This document shows, in pieces, positions 20,601-26,126 of a DNA stretch of 26,126 nucleotides. The notes beneath the pieces were generated by a model that had not been told where the DNA came from, ran no database searches, and worked only from the letters and a program-made list of their open reading frames with translations. The stretch comes from Hypsibius dujardini (taxonomy: Eukaryota > Tardigrada > Eutardigrada > Parachela > Hypsibiidae), in the NCBI GenBank assembly GCA_001579985.1, contig LRSR01013434.1, positions 1 through 26,126 on the forward strand, in the 5' to 3' direction. Every line of letters begins with the position of its first letter. Within the stretch, counting starts at the first letter, position 1. The position numbers and the translations under genes were made by a program.

Positions 20601-21728
20601 AGCAATTTAAATTAACAAAATTAATTATTTACCTCGAATACTTGCAAATTAAATTTGAATAATAATAGGCATAGATAAATTTATGGAAAATGATGAAAAC
20701 TAGTTTTAATGCGTGTTATAAAGGCTTTAATTGAGCCCCGCCCCCATCAATTGAAGCAGACGGCTGTGCTACGAGTAATGCTTTCCAATCTTAAAGATTA
20801 AAGGTTTACTGTATATCTATTTATTAATGTATTATTGATTACTTTATTATTACTATTATTTAATACTGTATTATTACTTTTATGGTTGTTTAGTACTGTT
20901 TTATTGCTACTGCATTTGTTGGTGTATGATGATTAACGTATTATATATTTATTACTGTATATTTATTTATTTTAGAAAAGTGGAGTGCCCAGTCCGGGAT
21001 CTTTGGATACGGACAACCCCTTTGCAGCTGCGGCTTATGTCAGCTGCGCCAGTTTGGTCGGCTTTGTTGTAATCTTCTCAACCGGACCAGGTTTGTACGT
21101 TTTTGACAAATTATTATTTCGTATAGACCATTACATAGGTCTTCTTTTCTTTTACGAGCCATCAAATGCATTCATATTTAATTAAAAAATAATTCATATA
21201 AAAAATATTTTTATTATAATAATAAAAACAATACTACTAATAAAAAATTGATATATAATAATAATATTAATATGCATTTAATTTACATATATGCGTTTTA
21301 TATTTTTGTCAAAAAGGTCCTCTTCCATGGGTCCTCACGGCTGAGTTCTTCCCACAAGGACCGAGGGCAGTGGCAGCAGGGCCGACAGCGGCAATGAACC
21401 GGTTGGGCAGTCTCATCATATCGCTCGTCTTTCCATACATGCAGGTACTACACCGGAACCGACGATTGTTTTTAACGAATTTTTTACTAGAATATGTTCG
21501 AATAAGACGGTTATTTTTCAGGCTTCGCTGGACGGGTATCTCTTTGTGATATTTATTGTCTTCAACATTTGCCTCGTCATATTCACTTACGTGTTTGTAA
21601 TTGAAACGAAGGGCAAAACGACCGCGCAAATTCAGACGGAACTGCGACATCGTTGGATGACTGAAGATGGACAAGACCCAAAGATATTGGAATCGAATGC
21701 CCTTTTGAGGCCTGATACAAAAAACTGA
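17654..21728 (+). CDS. GLUT-type (SLC2 family) facilitative sugar transporter, complete, 10 exons
   Basis: Twelve-helix plasma-membrane sugar transporter of the major facilitator superfamily. Exons: 17654-17695, 17808-17912, 18302-18540, 18654-18778, 18870-19148, 19864-20051, 20118-20333, 20976-21090, 21317-21444, 21522-21728; sum 1644 bases, 547 residues, phases consistent. Motifs: GYNIGVLNTPQ (TM1), NEISPDRLRGAVG (loop 4-5), PFCPDSPKY (loop 6), QQFSGID (TM7), ERVGRK (loop 8-9), GPGPLPW (TM10), ETKGKT (after TM12). Departures: the loop 2-3 motif GRR reads GPK, and residues aligned with human GLUT1 Asn288, Glu380, Asn411 and Trp412 are Asp, Ser, Ala and Met, so the substrate need not be glucose. 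The long first extracellular loop carries Cys pairs. The start ATG is supported by a similar first exon in the tandem paralogue. Confidence 0.95.
18073..18185. repeat. Tandem duplication in intron 2 of the first GLUT-type gene
   Basis: Two diverged copies share AAGAGCTGTACT preceded by a TCTGAT block and an AT-rich start, giving a unit of about 60 bases. No function is evident. Confidence 0.5.
20409..20720. repeat. Tandem duplication in intron 7 of the first GLUT-type gene
   Basis: Two diverged copies of about 150 to 170 bases start at about 20410 (GATCATTGACGGTTTTATGA) and 20581 (GATCGTTAACGGTCGTATGA). They continue with a shared AT-rich body and end in TAGTTTTGATTCGTG and TAGTTTTAATGCGTG. 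Confidence 0.6.
21180..21300. repeat. AT-rich tract in intron 8 of the first GLUT-type gene
   Basis: This is nearly pure A/T sequence with many AATAATA units, immediately upstream of the weak-looking acceptor CAAAAAG at 21316. Confidence 0.8.
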
Positions 21729-21884
21729 CTTTACACTTCCTGAACACTGAACCATATAATTTTGCTTGATTCTTTAGAAATGCAAGCAGAAGAAAAAAAC
21801 ATTTCTCGCTGTCTTAACTGATGCTAGCAATTTTCTTCATCAAAAAGCTAATTTTCGATTTTTCTTTTGGGTGTCAGGGGGCGG

Positions 21885-22250
21885 AGCTTTGTGTCACGTC
21901 TGGAATATCACTAGTACATTTCCGATCGGGCTCGACAATGTCATCTAACTCCGCCCCCTGACCTCCAAAAAAAGATTCTGCAGACGCCAATCGGTTTCAA
22001 ATTGAATTTTTAAAATGGCAGTGTTAAAATCTTTAAATTGAACCATTTCCCAAAATTGAAGTTTTTGCAGTCAAAATCAGGGAAAATTGAATCTTCCAGT
22101 GTTTTCCCAACTTCGAAATTCTGCAAAAAAAGCTTTCATGTCCTGACCGAAAAAAAAAATATTGAAAATTATCATAAATATAGCTCTATTAGCAAAATAA
22201 ACAGCAGGGACATTCTGGGTTTCCCTTTCTCAAATCGTCTCAAGTGAGCA
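21885..22250. repeat. Dispersed fold-back family, copy 3
   Basis: The stretch matches the right half of copy 1 in the same orientation: the central ATATCACTAGTACATTTCCG block, CCCAAAATTGAAGTTTTTGC, then TAGCTCTATTAGCAA and GACATTCTGGGTT. A short inner inverted repeat (TCAGGGGGCGGAG and its complement) lies at about 21886 and 21952. It has no hAT insertion, so it shows the empty site of copy 1. Confidence 0.7.
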
Positions 22251-23181
22251 ATAACTCTGATGTCGTAATTAGATAAGCTGATGTTCAACGAATGCTCGGA
22301 ATTTGCAATAACATATTTGTCATTTTTTGCCTGGTCTCTCGTCAGAATAAAATGCGTTCGTGCTGACATGGCGCCTTTAGAACACTTCAACTGCGATCTG
22401 ATTACAATGTGTCTAGCCTTCAGATTGCAGCTAATTATGTAGCTTGACAAGTCGTCACGTGCTATACACATGCTGAACTCCTGGAAGGGAGGATTAATAA
22501 TTTACAGTACAGTACCAAAAAAATTAATACTACCGAATACTTTACCCTAATAACTCTAACAGCCACTGACACGGAAGTAGTCGTAAATCGTGATAGAGAC
22601 AGCCCGCGTTTTAGAATTGCTTTCCCACATCAAACAACTTGCTCAATCTGCTATCAAAGTGGAACAAATTAGCTTGAGCCGTCCTGGTACTCGATCCTTT
22701 CGTTTGGGGAGTTAAATGCATACTTGTATTGCTCGCGGCACATTTCGTTATACACCATGAGGTGATGTTAATTTGTTTACCTTAACGGTCTGAAAGGCGA
22801 CATGAACTTGGGCCATGTAAACTTGTCAATTAAGAATCATTCACTATCACTCAACTGAATAACATTTTCAAGTCTTTTGTGCGAGTTTACAGGGCGACCC
22901 CCATCGTCGCGTGCAAGCTGTTTTGTTGTTCATCTAAGCATTTCTGCTAAGTGCTTGAGAAAAGTGGCTTTCTTTTTTGGAAAACGGCCTCAGGTCGATC
23001 GCTAATCTGGCGATCTAGCGAAAAAATATGCCAAGCAAACAAAAAAATACGCCAAACAAACAACAGATTAGTTGAAAGCAGCTGCAACCGGACATCCATC
23101 CAGTAGAGTAACGGGAAAGTACATTCCGGAATATTAACATTCTGCTGCAGATAATTGAGATTCATAACCGACTCTGCAAAG
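22251..23181. other. Intergenic region upstream of the second GLUT-type gene
   Basis: No gene is recognised on either strand. The stretch does not obviously resemble the upstream region of the first copy, which suggests that the tandem genes have separate promoters. Confidence 0.5.
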
Positions 23182-26016
23182 ATGGAGGCGCTTACTTTGG
23201 AGACTGTTAACGCCAAGCCGGTATGTCTAGTACAGAATGATAAACTGAATTAAATTAAAATTGAACTGAACTTTTCCTCAATCATTACCAAATAAAAGTT
23301 TTGATCTCGTGTAGTTTAAGTATTTTTTAGGATTTTCAGTTAAGGCTTTGTTTAGTTTTGGTTTTTTAGTAATTTTTTTGGTTCAAGCTTTTTATCTTTT
23401 TTTTATTTATTTAGATATTTTGAGTTTAGGTTTTTTTAGTTGACTAAAACACAAACTAACAGTTTTGTTGTCATGAATATAAATTGGGAAAAACTAAAAA
23501 CAAAACTAGACACAAACCAAAACTAGTTAATTTTGGTTTGTGTTTAGTTATTTCAGCTACAACTAGGCTGGCATTTCAGTTGCTAAAAGGAACTGACCTG
23601 AACCTTCTTGGTAACTTATTTTTAGTTGATTAAAGAAACTGTTTGTCCAACTAATTAAAAATTTTGCCACTGAAGCTTCTAAGCAACTAATTGTTAATTG
23701 ACTAAAAAAGCTATCTCGCTGATTAATTTTAACTTTGCTATTCCTTTTCCCCATATAAATTTCCTATTATCTGGAAAGCTCGAACTTTGGTATTTGGTTG
23801 GTAGTCCTTTAAGCCCACTGGTTGGCTGGTATTCACGGTCATCTCCGTCACATTGGGATCATGCGTCCTGGTCGGTTACGACATAGGCATCCTCAATACG
23901 CCTCAGACTGTGAGTGAAGCAATCCAGTAATCAGAAAAATAGTCCTCATTGCTCAAGCTTTGCAATTTAGACAATAGGCTTGTGGATTCGAAGGGCGAAA
24001 TGCGTTGAAAAGGGAGGCATCCCAGGCGAAGTGGAGGGTCAACCGGCCGGTGATCTTTGGTGCGAGAAACTGGACGGACCACGACGAGCAGACATGTTCT
24101 CAAACAACAAGGAACTAAACACTTTGTGGGCGCTTCTGAACTGCCTCATTCCTGGGGGATCGGTTTTTGGGGCATTGGCCAGTTCATTCTTTATTAATTG
24201 CTTCGGACCGTAAGTTTCAATTCGAATTATTTGAAGCAAGAAGATGGAGTTAATCTTTTTTTATAACATAATAAAACTGTATTTTTCATGGCAGGAAGAA
24301 GAGCTTACTGTTGAATAACTGCCTCGCCATCTCTGCAGTGCTGCTGAACTCTCTGGCTCGCACCGCCGGCTCCGTAGAAATGCTCATTGTCGGTCGTCTC
24401 TTCTCTGGACTGAATTCTGGTGAGATATTTGTTAGTTGACGGTCAACCTTTAATGATAGATGCAACAGTGGAGTAGTCTCCTTTTAAGGAGAAAAGAAGT
24501 AAAGATGAACGATTCACTGAGAAAGATGCAGCCCAGGGTTGAACGGCAGTTAGAAGCAATCGATGCAGCCTTGCAACTAAGAACAAGAACATGCAATATG
24601 GACAGGTGGTACATAACGAACCAATAAACAGACGGTTGGGCAGTCGCATTATGCAATTATGAGCAGGAAATGGAGACAGTTTGACAACTAGACGAGCTGT
24701 CAAAGGAATGAATACGGAGTAGTGACCGACCTACGGATTGACAAATTGGAGAAAGAAAGCTGACGGATGGACAAACACATATATGAAGCCACACGTCGCA
24801 CACTCCAAATCCAATTCAACATCAATCCAAATGCGATCTTTTTACTGCAAAATTGGGCGAACGGACTGAGGGACGGGCGGACGGATGAAGGGACGGAGGC
24901 ACAGACGGACTGCCGAAAGAATTGACGCATGGATGGAGGGTTGGATGGACGGGCGCATGGACGGACGGAGGGGCAGACGGAAGGACGGACGGACTGACGG
25001 ATGGACGGACAGACGGATGGACAGACGGGAGTACCGAAGCGGATGGGCGGCCAGGTCGATTGGCAGGCATAGTCGGATGAACAGATTAACATATGTTTTC
25101 CATCCACGATGCACCCGTATTTTAGAGATGATAGCGGCCTTCCGCGTACTGTTTTAACCTCCTGCTCACATTACATTCTCATTGCAGGCGTTATTGTGTG
25201 TGTAGCACCAACGTACCTGAACGAAATTTCACCCGACCATCTACGCGGCGCAGTGGGCGCAACTTTTGAGTTGTCAATCGGTATCGCCATCTTACTGTCG
25301 ACCGTCGTTGGTCTTCCGAACGTGCTCGGCAACCTGGATCTCTGGCATTACATGCTAGCCTTGGCAGCTGTCCCAACCTTCTTCCAACTGATCACCCTCC
25401 CCTTTTGCCCGGACAGTCCGAAGTACGTCTTTTTCAGTCGGCAGGACGACAAGGAGACCCTAGACGGTACATTTGGATTCCACCCATCTTCCCACGTGAA
25501 GTGCAAATGATATCCAACCGAAATCTAACTGGGATTTTGTTACAGCTCTTGGTAAGCTTCACGGCAGAACGAACGCTAAGCGGGAACTGGCGGCAATTCA
25601 AGAGGAGTACTCCCGAGTGAAGGACGAACCATTGCTGACGTTGAAAGACATCCTCATCGATCCGTTTCTGCGTCGAATTCTATTCATCACTATGGGCCTT
25701 CATTTGTGCCAACAGTTTTCCGGAATTGACGCAGTAAGTTCTACGGAAAGGTTGCTTCAAGGACCGAAAACTTAAGTTCGTGAAATTTGACTTTTTTTGT
25801 TAGACGATGTTTTATTCAACCGCCATGTTCCAAGAGGCCGGACTGAGCGGCAAGATGGCACGTTATGCCACGATTGGGATGGTGGCTATCTACGTGGTGG
25901 GAACGGCCATTTCGATGGTGTTAGTCGAAAAAGTCGGTCGCAAAATTCTGCTGCTGATTGGATATAGTGGAGCGGTGGTCTTTTTAAGTATCCTGACAGC
26001 TTCTATGCTGCTATTT
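23182..26016 (+). CDS. GLUT-type (SLC2 family) sugar transporter, tandem paralogue, 3' end outside the window
   Basis: Seven exons are visible: 23182-23220, 23805-23909, 23971-24209, 24295-24419, 25188-25466, 25546-25733, 25804-26016. The donor at 26017 leads out of the window, so the last helices (TM9 or 10 onwards) are missing. Exons 2-6 have exactly the lengths and phases of the first copy; exon 1 is one codon shorter, and exon 7 is one codon shorter in the AVSS/AIS region. In exon 5 I count 18 differences in 93 residues. Motifs: GYDIGILNTPQ, NEISPDHLRGAVG, PFCPDSPK, QQFSGID, EKVGRK. It shares the GPK loop 2-3 motif and the Asp at the GLUT1 Asn288 position. Intron 4 is expanded by a GGAC array. 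It arose by local gene duplication. Confidence 0.94.
23504..23549. repeat. Hairpin in intron 1 of the second GLUT-type gene
   Basis: The arms AACTAGACACAAACCAAAA and TTTTGGTTTGTGTTTAGTT are complementary with one mismatch around a short loop. They sit inside an AT-rich intron full of TTTAGTT-like words. This may be a remnant of a fold-back element. Confidence 0.5.
24853..25040. repeat. GGAC tetranucleotide array in intron 4 of the second GLUT-type gene
   Basis: A degenerate array of GGAC, GGAT and AGAC units lies in the intron at 24420-25187. It is the only large tetranucleotide array in the two GLUT-type genes, and the first copy lacks it at this position. The open frames over it are artefacts of the period. 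Confidence 0.9.
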
Positions 26017-26054
26017 GTAAGTATATTCTGTTGTATGAAAAAAATTAAAAGAAT

Positions 26055-26057
26055 ATA

Positions 26058-26091
<34 letters not shown>
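26055..26091. repeat. AAT trinucleotide microsatellite
   Basis: A nearly perfect run of AAT/ATA units lies at the start of the seventh intron of the second GLUT-type gene. Confidence 0.9.
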
Positions 26092-26092
<1 letters not shown>

Positions 26093-26126
26093 TAACTAAC
26101 ATATCAAAGTATATTTATCGGTTTCA

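Noticed and set aside
21309-21755. A 148-codon frame on the minus strand
   Set aside because: It is the antisense shadow of exons 9 and 10 of the first GLUT-type gene and runs through their intron.

Overview
The window is nuclear DNA of an invertebrate animal. It carries multi-exon protein genes with short GT-AG introns (58 to about 770 bases), small inverted-repeat transposons and many degenerate tetranucleotide arrays. I cannot name the phylum from the sequence. All recognised genes lie on the + strand. Exon models were built by hand from splice sites, reading phase and remembered family sequences; no search was run.

Layout: (1) 1-1133 holds a fold-back repeat with a nested hAT-type MITE, followed by what looks like the last exon of an upstream gene for a GPI-anchored protein. 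(2) 2281-11891 is a complete 24-exon ABCC1/MRP1-type multidrug resistance transporter; the exons sum to 4515 bases (1504 residues plus stop). Ten of its introns contain degenerate CAGA or CTGT-type arrays in mixed orientation. (3) 11892-14023 is mostly non-coding, with a degenerate minisatellite and a frameshifted GPCR-like relic. (4) 14542-14868 encodes a 108-residue secreted cysteine-rich peptide whose C-terminal half has a macin-like (CS-alpha-beta) cysteine pattern. (5) 15441-16945 holds a CTGT array, a TA-flanked 145-base MITE and a decayed partial copy of the transporter (introns 12-15 with exons 13-15 and the start of 16). (6) 17654-21728 is a complete 10-exon SLC2/GLUT-family sugar transporter (547 residues). 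(7) 23182 to the window end is its tandem paralogue, cut off after exon 7, with matching intron positions and phases.

Together this is a membrane transport neighbourhood: an ATP-driven organic anion/conjugate exporter followed by two tandem facilitative sugar-transporter genes, with a candidate host-defence peptide between them. There is no operon-like arrangement, and the genes need not be functionally linked. The points most worth following are the mixed-orientation intronic arrays of the ABCC gene, the macin-like peptide, and substitutions at sugar-contact positions in the GLUT-type genes.
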